From an uncultured Clostridia bacterium (GTDB lineage: Bacteria > Bacillota > Clostridia > Oscillospirales > Ruminococcaceae), in the NCBI GenBank assembly GCA_946567425.1, contig CAMNXF010000007.1, positions 62,001-126,000 on the forward strand: 64,000 nt of DNA, given 5' to 3'. Positions within the stretch are counted from its first letter, which is position 1, and every line of letters begins with the position of its first letter. Positions 51,542 through 59,483 of the stretch are shown here, in pieces. A program made the position numbers and the translations under genes. The notes under the pieces are model-generated. The model was not told where the DNA came from, did no database searches, and saw nothing but the letters and a program-made list of their open reading frames with translations.

Positions 51542-51766
51542 TATTTCCTCCTGTTGTTTTTCGGATATTCTTGAACCCGGCTTTTCCGGACTTATCTGCC
51601 GCGGGTCGCTTCCCGCGCATTCAGAGGATTACCCGTTTTTAATGTTTGAAAGCGCAAACCTCTTGACGGTCACGCTCGCGCGCATTAACACACGTCCTAC
51701 CGCTTTCCCGCAACCACATATTGCGGTTTGATTTTGGGCATAGCAATACCGACGGATACTAAATGC
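51542..51766 (-). promoter_or_regulatory. Structured leader of rplS (candidate L19 autoregulatory element)
   Basis: The 313-bp gene-free stretch 51542-51854 holds this transcribed leader, predicted to start near 51766. It contains a GCGCGGGAAGCGACCCGCGG hairpin (near 51597-51617) and another with CCGCAATATG...GCGG pairs near 51700-51730. Ribosomal-protein leaders of this kind are known in front of rplS in Firmicutes. I cannot confirm the match by eye. Confidence 0.4.
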
Positions 51767-51772
51767 CTTATT

Positions 51773-51801
51773 ATTATAACACTATTGCAAAAAAAAATCA
51801 A
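51773..51801 (-). promoter_or_regulatory. Sigma-A promoter of rplS
   Basis: Minus strand: TTGATT (51796-51801), 17 bp, TATAAT (51773-51778). It is about 230 bp upstream of rplS and just downstream of the RACo-like gene's stop codon. Confidence 0.65.
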
Positions 51802-51854
51802 GTGCTTTTATCAAATTTTCACAAATTTTTTGAAGAATATTCTGCAAACAGCAC

Positions 51855-52925
51855 CTAAAAGCTGAGGTAATTTAAGTAATTCTCATCAAACGCGGACAGC
51901 AGCTCCGAGGTTATGTCGCGGGCATTTTTGGTGAGCTCAAAGGCTTTACTGCGCGCTTCCTCACTTTCAAGGAACATAATTATCCCCTGTTCGGTCGAGT
52001 TTCGGCAGAACCCCGCACTCCCGTAATACTCCGGAATTGCACCGAGTCCGAGCATAGCCCGCAAGCCCGATTCTGATGTAAACGGCTCTCCCGACAGGAA
52101 TACCCGCTTTGACTTCCCGAACATCTCAAATGCCGCTCTGCACCGCGCTTTATCCGATTGTATCACGCGAACGTCGCTCTGTGAAACAAAAAAATCCTCA
52201 CCTATATACAATAGGTCGCGATCGGTCATAATTCCGTCGCCGTCGAGCGTACCCGTTTCGCGCATCATATTCACAGCCATTGCCGCACCGCATGGGGAAA
52301 CACCTATGCTGCCGCGGTCGCCGACGACCTCATATACTATCGAGCCGTCCTTTTCGCGGCGAACCGCGTCGATTGCGCCGTTCTCGGCAGGCATTCCGCT
52401 CTCGAGCCCCGAGCCGTCGAACGCGCCGTTCAGGGGAAACGCCGCGCAGTCGAGCTTGCCGCCGCTCTGACGCGCGATACAGAGCCCGCCGTCTATCCCC
52501 GCCGCCAGCCAATCGCCCTCTGGTAGCGTGAGCAAGGTCGCAGTGAAGCGTCCGCTTACCCCCGCCGATATATACGGCACAAAAAACACTTCGATTTCGG
52601 GCGGAAGATGCAGCATTTCCGCCGAAAGCTCCGTCTCGAGAACGCTCTCGATATGCACGGGCGCGGCTATTCCGACGGAGCGGACAGCCGACGCGCCGAT
52701 CCCGTATTCGCGCAGCGAGGTCACCAGCAACCGCAAAAGTTCCTTTGCGGCATTTGGGGCGGTAATGTTCTCGCCAAACAGCGCCGTCCGCGCGTATCGG
52801 CGTTTCAGCGCGATGTCATAAAAAATGACGCTTATCGAGTTGGCGGTGATATCGCATGCAGCGGCAATCTCCGCGCTGCGCTCCGACCTGTATTTTTCGT
52901 TCGTTATATGAATTTGTGAGATCAT
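51855..52925 (-). CDS. RACo-like ASKHA (DUF4445-type) protein without Fe-S domain
   Basis: A 356-residue protein that resembles the C-terminal ASKHA part of corrinoid-activating RACo/RamA proteins. Matching segments are GIDGGLCIARQSGGKLDCAA near 143-162 (position of the phosphate-1 loop DIGTN), FDGSGLESGMPAENGAIDAV near 169-188, YEVVGDRGSIGVSPCGAAMA near 198-217, FFVSQSDVRVIQSDKARCRA near 245-264 and the end FELTKNARDITSELLSAFDE. There is no N-terminal [2Fe-2S] Cys motif. The nucleotide loop has lost DxGTN (GIDGG), and the PCG..A region replaces GICGSG. So it may be a regulator or pseudo-activator. The long N-terminus is partly HTH-like (RSERSAEIAAACDITANSIS). It faces trmL divergently. Confidence 0.62.
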   Translation of the reverse strand: MISQIHITNEKYRSERSAEIAAACDITANSISVIFYDIALKRRYARTALFGENITAPNAAKELLRLLVTSLREYGIGASAVRSVGIAAPVHIESVLETELSAEMLHLPPEIEVFFVPYISAGVSGRFTATLLTLPEGDWLAAGIDGGLCIARQSGGKLDCAAFPLNGAFDGSGLESGMPAENGAIDAVRREKDGSIVYEVVGDRGSIGVSPCGAAMAVNMMRETGTLDGDGIMTDRDLLYIGEDFFVSQSDVRVIQSDKARCRAAFEMFGKSKRVFLSGEPFTSESGLRAMLGLGAIPEYYGSAGFCRNSTEQGIIMFLESEEARSKAFELTKNARDITSELLSAFDENYLNYLSF

Positions 52926-52991
52926 TTTTTCTCCGTACTCTTGGTGTTTCGTAAACTTAAGGCAATTTATTCAACTGCTTATTCCACGCAT

Positions 52992-53020
52992 ATTATATCA
53001 TATCATACCGTTTTTTTCAA
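52992..53020 (-). promoter_or_regulatory. Sigma-A promoter of the RACo-like gene
   Basis: Minus strand: TTGAAA (53015-53020), 17 bp, TATAAT (52992-52997), about 67 bp before the gene start. Confidence 0.6.
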
Positions 53021-53038
53021 GTATTTTACAAAAATGTA

Positions 53039-53067
53039 TTGCAATAAACTGCGGATTGTGATATAAT
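53039..53067 (+). promoter_or_regulatory. Sigma-A promoter of the trmL cluster
   Basis: TTGCAA (53039-53044), 17 bp, TATAAT (53062-53067) with an extended -10 TGA, 38 bp before trmL. Confidence 0.65.
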
Positions 53068-53104
53068 TATTAGGTATACTGTAAACGAAAGCGGGGAAAT
53101 CAGG

Positions 53105-53608
53105 TTGGAACTTAATATTGTCCTCGGGGAGCCGCAGATACCGCAAAATACGGGAAATATCGCGCGAACCTGCGCAGTCACAGGGGCGCGGCTGCACATC
53201 ATAAAACCAATGGGTTTCGAGCCGACCGACAAACAGCTTAAACGCGCTGGGCTGGACTACTGGCATTATCTGGATATCAGCTATTACGACGGCTTTGAGG
53301 ACTTATTCGCAAAGACCGCGGGACAGTATTTTTTCTTTACGACAAAGGCACAGAACCGCTATACCGACGTGAAATATCCCGATAAATGCTACATCGTTTT
53401 CGGGCGCGAGGACGCGGGGCTTCCCGAAGAATTGCTTTTCCGCCACAAGGACGACTGCGTGCGTATCCCGATGATGCCGACGCTGCGCAGTCTTAATTTG
53501 TCGAACAGCGTCGCGGTAGCGGCGTATGAGGTTCTGCGGCAGTGGGATTTCCCCGAACTGCAGAATTTCGGCAGTCTTACAAAATTCGACTGGACACAGG
53601 CAGAATGA
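53105..53608 (+). CDS. trmL: tRNA (cytidine(34)-2'-O)-methyltransferase
   Basis: A 167-residue SPOUT methyltransferase acting on the wobble base of tRNA-Leu. It starts from TTG with GG-rich upstream sequence. The family opening MELNIVLGEPQIPQNTGNIA near 1-20 is intact. RTCAVTGARLHIIKPMGF, the knot loop YIVFGREDAGLPEELLF near 97-113 and IPMMPTLRSLNLSNSVAVAA near 121-140 follow. Length matches the small SPOUT type. It begins a plus-strand group. Confidence 0.95.
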   Translation: MELNIVLGEPQIPQNTGNIARTCAVTGARLHIIKPMGFEPTDKQLKRAGLDYWHYLDISYYDGFEDLFAKTAGQYFFFTTKAQNRYTDVKYPDKCYIVFGREDAGLPEELLFRHKDDCVRIPMMPTLRSLNLSNSVAVAAYEVLRQWDFPELQNFGSLTKFDWTQAE

Positions 53609-53636
53609 CCCCGACCTACACAAAGGAGGAAGGCAT

Positions 53637-54311
53637 TTGAAAATACAGATAAGCGACAACCTGATAAAGCACTATCTGCGCAATGTGTATTTTATCAACG
53701 GGCACAGCTATGCGGGAAAGTCGACCATGGCAAAGATGCTTTCCAAGCGGTACGATATGATATTCTGCGGCGAGAATTACCACGACGTGTTCCCAAGGGA
53801 GAAGCTCTCGCGTTGGAAACAGCCCGGATTATGCTACTTCGACACTATGTCGGGCTGGGAGGAATGGCTGAATATGTCGCCGGAGGAGCATTGGCAATGG
53901 ACACATAATACTTCAACGGAATGCGTTGAGATTGAAATTCTCGAGCTGACAAAACTCTCAGCAAGCGGAAAGAAGATCATTGTTGATACAAATATCCCGC
54001 CTGACGTGCTGCACGAAATATCCGATTATAATCATGTCGCAATTATGCTCTGCGATCCGCCCGATATCTGCGCGACAAGATTTTTCGACCGCGACGACCC
54101 GGACAAGAAATTCATGCTGGAGCAGATCAAAAAGTGCAAAGACCCCGAGACGACCCTTAAAAATTTTAATTCGTGGGCGCTGTATCATCCACCTGTTGAG
54201 ATCGACTGGAGCAATACGGGGTTTTTCACTCATACACGCTCGGACTTCGATACCGATACGCGCGAGGAAACTCTTGAAATTCTGGCAAGGCACTTCGGAT
54301 TGACAAAGTAA
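53637..54311 (+). CDS. P-loop kinase-like protein
   Basis: A 224-residue P-loop protein begun at TTG 53637, 6 bases after the strong AAAGGAGGA site. The Walker A is INGHSYAGKSTMAKMLSKRY near 20-39. IIVDTNIPPDVLHEISDYNH near 112-131 may hold a Walker-B Asp, and CATRFFDRDDPDKKFMLEQI near 144-163 acts as a lid. The insert RWKQPGLCYFDTMSGWEEWL near 61-80 is unusual. It resembles zeta-toxin-like or uridine-kinase-like phosphotransferases, but I know of no exact family. It lies 28 bp after trmL. Confidence 0.7.
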   Translation: MKIQISDNLIKHYLRNVYFINGHSYAGKSTMAKMLSKRYDMIFCGENYHDVFPREKLSRWKQPGLCYFDTMSGWEEWLNMSPEEHWQWTHNTSTECVEIEILELTKLSASGKKIIVDTNIPPDVLHEISDYNHVAIMLCDPPDICATRFFDRDDPDKKFMLEQIKKCKDPETTLKNFNSWALYHPPVEIDWSNTGFFTHTRSDFDTDTREETLEILARHFGLTK

Positions 54312-54345
54312 CTAAATAAATTAACCAATGGAAAGGGTAAAAAAT

Positions 54346-55218
54346 ATGAACGAGAAAGTAAGAATTATAACCGACAGCGGCTGCGATATCTCCCCCGAGT
54401 CCGAAAAGGAATGGGCGAAATATCTCGTTATAATGCCATTTGCGGTAACTATCAACGGCGAGACATATCTTGACAGAATAGACATCACCCCCGACGAATT
54501 CTACAAGGTGCTAAAGGAAAACGACGAAATTCCAAAGCATTCCCAGATAACCCAGATACAGTTTGAGGACAAGTACCGCAAGCTTTACGCAGAGGGTGTC
54601 CGCGATATAATTGTCGACGTTATCAACTCGCACGGCTCGCAGACGTGGGCGCAGGCGCAGCTCGCCGCCGACAACCTGAAAGAGGAGCTTTCCGACCTTA
54701 ACGTCTACGTTATCGACGGGCGCTGCTACACACTCTGCTACGGCTATCCCATACTGGAAGCGTGCAAGAAGCTCTCCGAGGGACAGAGCGTCGAGAGCGT
54801 GGTGAACTATCTCAAGGACTGGGCGAGCCACACCGAAGCGTTCATTATCGGCTTTGAGCTTCGGCATATGAAGAAATCGGGACGCATTTCGGCGGCGGCA
54901 TCGTTCCTAGGCGAGCTTATGGGCTTAAAGCCGCTGATAGTGCTGTACGACGAGAAAACCGAGGTTCTCAAAAAAGCACGCGGCGAAAAGGCAGTCATTG
55001 AAGCGGCTGTGGAGACTATCTCCTCGCGTATGACCCCGAAAACTCCGTACAGCGTTATCACGACCACCCGCCCCGACCTCGAGAAGGAATTCATTGAGAA
55101 AATGACCAAAAAGGTCGGCTACGCGCCTGCACTGGTCGAAAAGTGCGGCGTTGTGGTAAGCTGCAACGCGGGTCCCGAATTTATAGGCGTTATCATAAGG
55201 GGACAGGAACGCGGCTGA
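54346..55218 (+). CDS. DegV family fatty-acid-binding protein
   Basis: A 290-residue DegV/FakB-type protein, read from ATG 54346, which gives the family start MNEKVRIITDSGCDISPE. Fatty-acid phosphate site residues appear in SQITQIQFEDKYRKLYAEGV. IDGRCYTLCYGYPILEACKK near 129-148 and the pattern FELRHMKKSGRISAAASFLG followed by ELMGLKPLIVLYDEK (near 172-205) carry the family G-R-I motif. The SQTP motif is atypical (HSQITQ). FakB proteins deliver host fatty acids to FakA kinase, which is not in this window. Confidence 0.88.
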   Translation: MNEKVRIITDSGCDISPESEKEWAKYLVIMPFAVTINGETYLDRIDITPDEFYKVLKENDEIPKHSQITQIQFEDKYRKLYAEGVRDIIVDVINSHGSQTWAQAQLAADNLKEELSDLNVYVIDGRCYTLCYGYPILEACKKLSEGQSVESVVNYLKDWASHTEAFIIGFELRHMKKSGRISAAASFLGELMGLKPLIVLYDEKTEVLKKARGEKAVIEAAVETISSRMTPKTPYSVITTTRPDLEKEFIEKMTKKVGYAPALVEKCGVVVSCNAGPEFIGVIIRGQERG

Positions 55219-55251
55219 CATTTATTTCCGACGTTGTAAAGGAGCGTTGCT

Positions 55252-56127
55252 TTGGAAAGAATAGTTGAATTTTTCAGCGATATTTTTCAGAATTTTTTGA
55301 GAATAATTCAGTCGATAAATTTTTTCGACGTGCTTGATATTCTTATTCTGACGCTGCTTGTGTATTTTCTGATAAAGCTGATGCGTGAAACGCGCGCGAT
55401 ACAGCTTTTAAAGGGCATTTTCTTTATTATCGCGATATTCGTGCTGGTGGAAATTTTCCAATTAAAGGTAATGGGCTATATCATCGACAACTTTTTGCAG
55501 GTCGGAATTATCGCCATAATCATCGTGTTCCAGCCTGAGCTTCGACGTATACTTGAAAAGGTCGGGCGTACTAAGGTAAGCACGTTCACACAATCGGTCG
55601 AGAAAAGCGCGGGCAACGCCTCTGCGCGCGACAGGGCCATTCTCGGCATTGCGGACGCGTGCGCAAGACTTCACGACAGCAAAACGGGCGCGCTTATCGT
55701 TATCGAACGGCAGACAAAGCTCGGCGATATCATCGAAAAGGAGACCACCAGCGTTATCAATGCTGAATGCGAACCCGAATTGTTCTGCAACATCTTTTAC
55801 AATAAAGCGCCGCTGCACGACGGCGCGGTGATAATCCGCGACAACAGAATTTACGCGGCGGGCTGTTTTCTGCCAAACACGCAGAAGGATCAGTATCTGT
55901 CAACGGAACTCGGCTCGCGGCACAGAGCGGCGGTCGGAATGAGCGAAAATTCCGACGCGCTTGTCGTGGTCGTTTCCGAGGAAACGGGCACTATCTCCGT
56001 CGCGCTTGACGGACAGCTCTCGCGCGACCAGAGCCGCGAGGGACTTATCACGATCCTCCGGAAGTATATGCCGGGCGCGTCTCTCGAAAAAAAGAAGAAG
56101 CGCTCCAAAAACAAGCAAGGAGGATAA
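55252..56127 (+). CDS. cdaA: Diadenylate cyclase CdaA
   Basis: A 291-residue membrane DAC making cyclic di-AMP. Three TM helices near 20-95 (IIQSINFFDVLDILILTLLV, LLKGIFFIIAIFVLVEIFQL, MGYIIDNFLQVGIIAIIIVF) precede the DisA_N domain. That domain has the catalytic DGA in NKAPLHDGAVIIRDNRIYAA near 182-201 and the RHR of LGSRHRAAVGMSENSDALVV near 222-241. The start is TTG 55252, 9 bases from AAAGGAG. A basic tail ends the protein (KKKKRSKNKQGG). The stop is 3 bp from cdaR. Confidence 0.95.
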   Translation: MERIVEFFSDIFQNFLRIIQSINFFDVLDILILTLLVYFLIKLMRETRAIQLLKGIFFIIAIFVLVEIFQLKVMGYIIDNFLQVGIIAIIIVFQPELRRILEKVGRTKVSTFTQSVEKSAGNASARDRAILGIADACARLHDSKTGALIVIERQTKLGDIIEKETTSVINAECEPELFCNIFYNKAPLHDGAVIIRDNRIYAAGCFLPNTQKDQYLSTELGSRHRAAVGMSENSDALVVVVSEETGTISVALDGQLSRDQSREGLITILRKYMPGASLEKKKKRSKNKQGG

Positions 56128-56130
56128 AAC

Positions 56131-57432
56131 GTGAAAAATCTTATTCTGAACTTTCTCAACGACATAAAGAAGAATTACAAAACGCTTATCCTCGCGTTTC
56201 TTGTGGCGTTCGGGTTCTGGGTGGTCGCATCCATTCAGGTGTTCCCGACTATTGACAAGGACATAAGCGGAATAAATATCGAAACGCAGCTTACCGAATA
56301 TATGGTGCAGAATAATCTTGAGATCGTCACGGGCGTTTCGGAGCTTGCGAGCATAAAGATTGAGGGTCGGCGCTATGAAATAAGCGACCTTACGTCGGAC
56401 GATTTTTTTGCGTCGGTCGACCTTTCCGACGTGCGTTCGGCGGGAACTTATACGCTGCCGATAACCGTTTCCTCCAAAACAGCTGATACCGACTATACGT
56501 TTTTGAAAACCGAGCCGCGCGCGGTAACTCTCACCATTGACGAGATAATCTCCAAGGAATTTCCGCTGACGGGCACAGCGCCCGATATCAGCCTGCCCGA
56601 GAGCTATTATGCTGACAGCGTTACCGCCGAACCCGCATCCATAACGCTTATCGGCTCAGCTGAAACGCTGAACAGCATAACGCATATCGAGGCGCGCAGC
56701 ACATATCACGGCGAAATATCCGAATCGCACCGCACGGGCAGCGAGCTGTACGTTTACGGCGCGAACGGCGTAAGAATACCCGCAGACGACATTCAGTTCT
56801 CGACGAATAACGTTTCGGTCAACATAAGCATTCTCAAGCAGAAAGAACTGCCGCTGAAGCTCTCGATCGTCGGCTATCCGAGCAATTTCGACATAAGCAG
56901 TCTGAAATATGAGATACTGCCGAATACGATAACGATCGCCGCTCCCGACGATACCATTGACAGTCTGAGCGAACTTAATATCGGAACAGTCGATATCTCG
57001 GATATTCAGCTTAACCGCAACTCTGTTATCCCGATAGTGCTTCCCGAGGGCTACAAAAACCTTTCGGGCAACAACAACGCGCGTATCGAATGGGATCTTG
57101 AGAATTACGGAACGGTGGATATCGCTGTAAATCTGACCGAGGCGAAGATCAATATCTCAAATCCTCCCGACAACTACGACGTTTCGCTCATCACGAATGA
57201 GCTCCAGCTTAAAGTTATAGGTCCGAGCTCGAAAATTATGGGGTTGTCCGCAAGCGATATGACTGTAAACGTTAATCTGCTCGGCGTAACGCTCCACGAG
57301 GGCTCGCAGGACGTAAGCGTGACCATACAGACGCGCGGCACGCGGCAGCAGTACTGGATATCGGGCGAGTATAAGGTAACGGTCAACGTAACCCCGAAAG
57401 AGCAGGAGCAGACAAGCGGGGAGTCGGAATAA
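56131..57432 (+). CDS. cdaR: YbbR-domain regulator CdaR
   Basis: A 433-residue CdaR partner of CdaA. An N-terminal TM (TLILAFLVAFGFWVVASIQV near 18-37) leads to four extracellular YbbR repeats, each about 80 residues, with strands such as YTFLKTEPRAVTLTIDEIIS, FPLTGTAPDIS and SITLIGSAETLNSITHIEAR. The start is GTG 56131. It ends ESGE with a Glu-rich tail. In most Firmicutes glmM follows cdaR; here an FAD dehydrogenase does. Confidence 0.92.
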   Translation: MKNLILNFLNDIKKNYKTLILAFLVAFGFWVVASIQVFPTIDKDISGINIETQLTEYMVQNNLEIVTGVSELASIKIEGRRYEISDLTSDDFFASVDLSDVRSAGTYTLPITVSSKTADTDYTFLKTEPRAVTLTIDEIISKEFPLTGTAPDISLPESYYADSVTAEPASITLIGSAETLNSITHIEARSTYHGEISESHRTGSELYVYGANGVRIPADDIQFSTNNVSVNISILKQKELPLKLSIVGYPSNFDISSLKYEILPNTITIAAPDDTIDSLSELNIGTVDISDIQLNRNSVIPIVLPEGYKNLSGNNNARIEWDLENYGTVDIAVNLTEAKINISNPPDNYDVSLITNELQLKVIGPSSKIMGLSASDMTVNVNLLGVTLHEGSQDVSVTIQTRGTRQQYWISGEYKVTVNVTPKEQEQTSGESE

Positions 57433-59021
57433 TGGCGATTATCGTTTCACAGATACGGACAAGCATTGACGAGCAGCGCGACCACGCAGTTTCAAAGGCG
57501 ATCGCACTGCTTCGCCTGTCCGAAAACGAAATAAAGTTCGCGAAAATATACAAGACCTCCGTCGACGCTCGGCGCGAGGTGCGGTTCGTAAGCTCGGTCA
57601 TGATCGAGCTTCACAGCGAAAAAAAAGAGCGTTTTCTCGTCGAGAAATTCGACAACGTAAAGCTGTTTACGCAAGGTGAGCTTTCGGTGAAATTCGGCTA
57701 TGAGCCGCTTGACGGGGATATTATGATAGCGGGCTTCGGTCCCGCGGGAATGTTCTGCGCCTTAACGCTTTGCGAGTTCGGATACAAACCCGTTGTTCTG
57801 GAACGCGGAGCGGCAATGGACGAACGGGTTTCGGCGGTGGAGAACTACTGGAAAGGCGGTGCTCTCGACTCGCGCACCAACGTGCAGTTCGGCGAGGGCG
57901 GCGCGGGAACGTTCTCGGACGGCAAGCTCACCACGCGCATTAACGACCCGTTGTGCTCGCGCGTGCTCAAAAAGCTGTGCGAGTTCGGCGCTCCCGAGGA
58001 GATACTCACCAAGGCAAAGCCGCATATCGGCACGGACAAGCTGCGGAACGTCGTCAAAAATTTACGCAAAAGGGTGATAGAGCTTGGCGGCGAGGTGCGT
58101 TTTCTGTCGCCGCTGGAGGACGTTGAAATTCATGGCGGACGCGTAAATTCTCTGCGCGTGAACGGCGGCGCGATAAAATGCGGCGCGCTTGTGTTGGCGA
58201 TAGGGCATTCGGCGCACGACACCTTTGAAATGCTCCTGAAAAACGGCGTGGAGCTTGTACCGAAGCCGTTCTCGGTCGGCGCGCGTATCGAGCATCTGCA
58301 ATCCGATATCGACAAGGCGCTGTACGGGAAATTCGCGGGACACCCCGCGCTCCCGCCGGCGGAATACGCGCTCTCCTGCCATATCGACGGACACGGCGTT
58401 TACACGTTCTGTATGTGCCCAGGCGGCTTCGTTGTCGCCTCGGCGAGCGGCGCGGGAAGCGTCGTCACAAACGGAATGAGCTTCTTTGACCGCGCGGGCG
58501 AAAACGCCAACAGCGCCGTTCTGGTTTCGGTCTCGCCCGACGATTTCGGGAACGAACCGCTTTCGGGCGCGGAATTTATCCGCCGTCTGGAAAATATGGC
58601 TTACGAAATGGGCGCGGTACGCGGAAAAAACGGCGCTGCTCCTGCAATGCTTACGCGCGAGTTTACCGGCGGCGGCACGGCGTTTTCGCTTGGACGCGTT
58701 ACGCCGACCTATCCGCTCGGTATCGAGCCGTGCGGTCTTCGCGAGCTGTTCCCCGATTTCGTGAGCAAAAGCCTTGCCGAGGGAATACGGCAATTCGAGC
58801 GAAAAATACGCGGTTTCTCTGACAGCGACAGCATTCTTACCGCAGTCGAAACGCGCTCATCGTCGTCGGTGAGGATACCACGAAACGAAAGCGCGTTCAT
58901 CGCAAGCTGTTCCAACATCTACCCTTGCGGCGAGGGCGCGGGCTATGCGGGCGGAATAATGTCTGCGGCGGTCGATGGCATCAAAACCGCGATCGCGATC
59001 ATGGAGAGATACAAGGCATAG
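57432..59021 (+). CDS. FAD-dependent dehydrogenase (COG2509-type)
   Basis: A 529-residue flavoprotein. The N-terminal 95 residues hold an unknown small domain (RTSIDEQRDHAVSKAIALLR). The GxGxxG FAD site is MIAGFGPAGMFCALTLCEFG near 97-116. TNVQFGEGGAGTFSDGKLTT near 149-168 is distinctive of COG2509. ALVLAIGHSAHDTFEMLLKN is near 252-271, and YPCGEGAGYAGGIMSAAVDG near the C-terminus is the second dinucleotide-site motif. The substrate is unknown. It overlaps cdaR by one base. Confidence 0.88.
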   Translation: MAIIVSQIRTSIDEQRDHAVSKAIALLRLSENEIKFAKIYKTSVDARREVRFVSSVMIELHSEKKERFLVEKFDNVKLFTQGELSVKFGYEPLDGDIMIAGFGPAGMFCALTLCEFGYKPVVLERGAAMDERVSAVENYWKGGALDSRTNVQFGEGGAGTFSDGKLTTRINDPLCSRVLKKLCEFGAPEEILTKAKPHIGTDKLRNVVKNLRKRVIELGGEVRFLSPLEDVEIHGGRVNSLRVNGGAIKCGALVLAIGHSAHDTFEMLLKNGVELVPKPFSVGARIEHLQSDIDKALYGKFAGHPALPPAEYALSCHIDGHGVYTFCMCPGGFVVASASGAGSVVTNGMSFFDRAGENANSAVLVSVSPDDFGNEPLSGAEFIRRLENMAYEMGAVRGKNGAAPAMLTREFTGGGTAFSLGRVTPTYPLGIEPCGLRELFPDFVSKSLAEGIRQFERKIRGFSDSDSILTAVETRSSSSVRIPRNESAFIASCSNIYPCGEGAGYAGGIMSAAVDGIKTAIAIMERYKA

Positions 59022-59047
59022 AAAAACGGCTCTGTTGAGCCGTTTTT
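59022..59047. terminator. Bidirectional terminator after the FAD dehydrogenase
   Basis: Perfect 11-bp stem AAAAACGGCTC/GAGCCGTTTTT with a 4-base loop in the 28-bp gap between two convergent genes. A T-run on each strand makes it serve both. Confidence 0.85.
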
Positions 59048-59049
59048 CT

Positions 59050-59460
59050 TTATCTTAACAGCGGCAGATTTCCCGTGAGCCTGTTCACCTTTTTCTTCGC
59101 GCCGCAGACCGCTATGCCGAAATACCGCAGTTCCTCCGCCAAGCCTATTTTGTCAATAAACTCGTCGTATGTCTTGCAACTTTGCGCAACGTCCGTGAAA
59201 TCGACAGCCGTTACGTCTGCGTATTCCTTTCCGTAGAGCGAAAGGCGCAGCTTCCCCAGCGTTTCCGAGGACGCTTTTAAGATCGGCACGGGGAACTCGA
59301 TTATTCCCGAATGTATGTTTCCGCAGCCGTCGCGAACGTCTGCGCCCACCGTTCCGGGCAGCTTAACACCGAGCGTTATCCCGAGTATAGCGGCAGTGTT
59401 GGCGATTATCCCGAGCGGCAGACTTTCGTCGACCACTATTACGCATTTTTTGTCGTTCAT
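59050..59460 (-). CDS. DUF2000 family protein
   Basis: A 136-residue DUF2000 protein: MNDKKCVIVVDESLPLGIIA, TAAILGITLGVKLPGTVGAD, DGCGNIHSGIIEFPVPILKA and the ending YFGIAVCGAKKKVNRLTG. The fold resembles a small peptidyl-tRNA-hydrolase-like domain; members are often near amino-acid or regulator genes. The function is unknown. It is 24 bp after the AraC gene, in the same direction. Confidence 0.85.
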   Translation of the reverse strand: MNDKKCVIVVDESLPLGIIANTAAILGITLGVKLPGTVGADVRDGCGNIHSGIIEFPVPILKASSETLGKLRLSLYGKEYADVTAVDFTDVAQSCKTYDEFIDKIGLAEELRYFGIAVCGAKKKVNRLTGNLPLLR

Positions 59461-59483
59461 TTTTATTCTCCTTTAGTTGCTGT

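Noticed and set aside
58062..58793. 243-codon minus-strand frame over the FAD dehydrogenase
   Set aside because: Antisense to a flavoprotein with a clear GxGxxG site; no family features.
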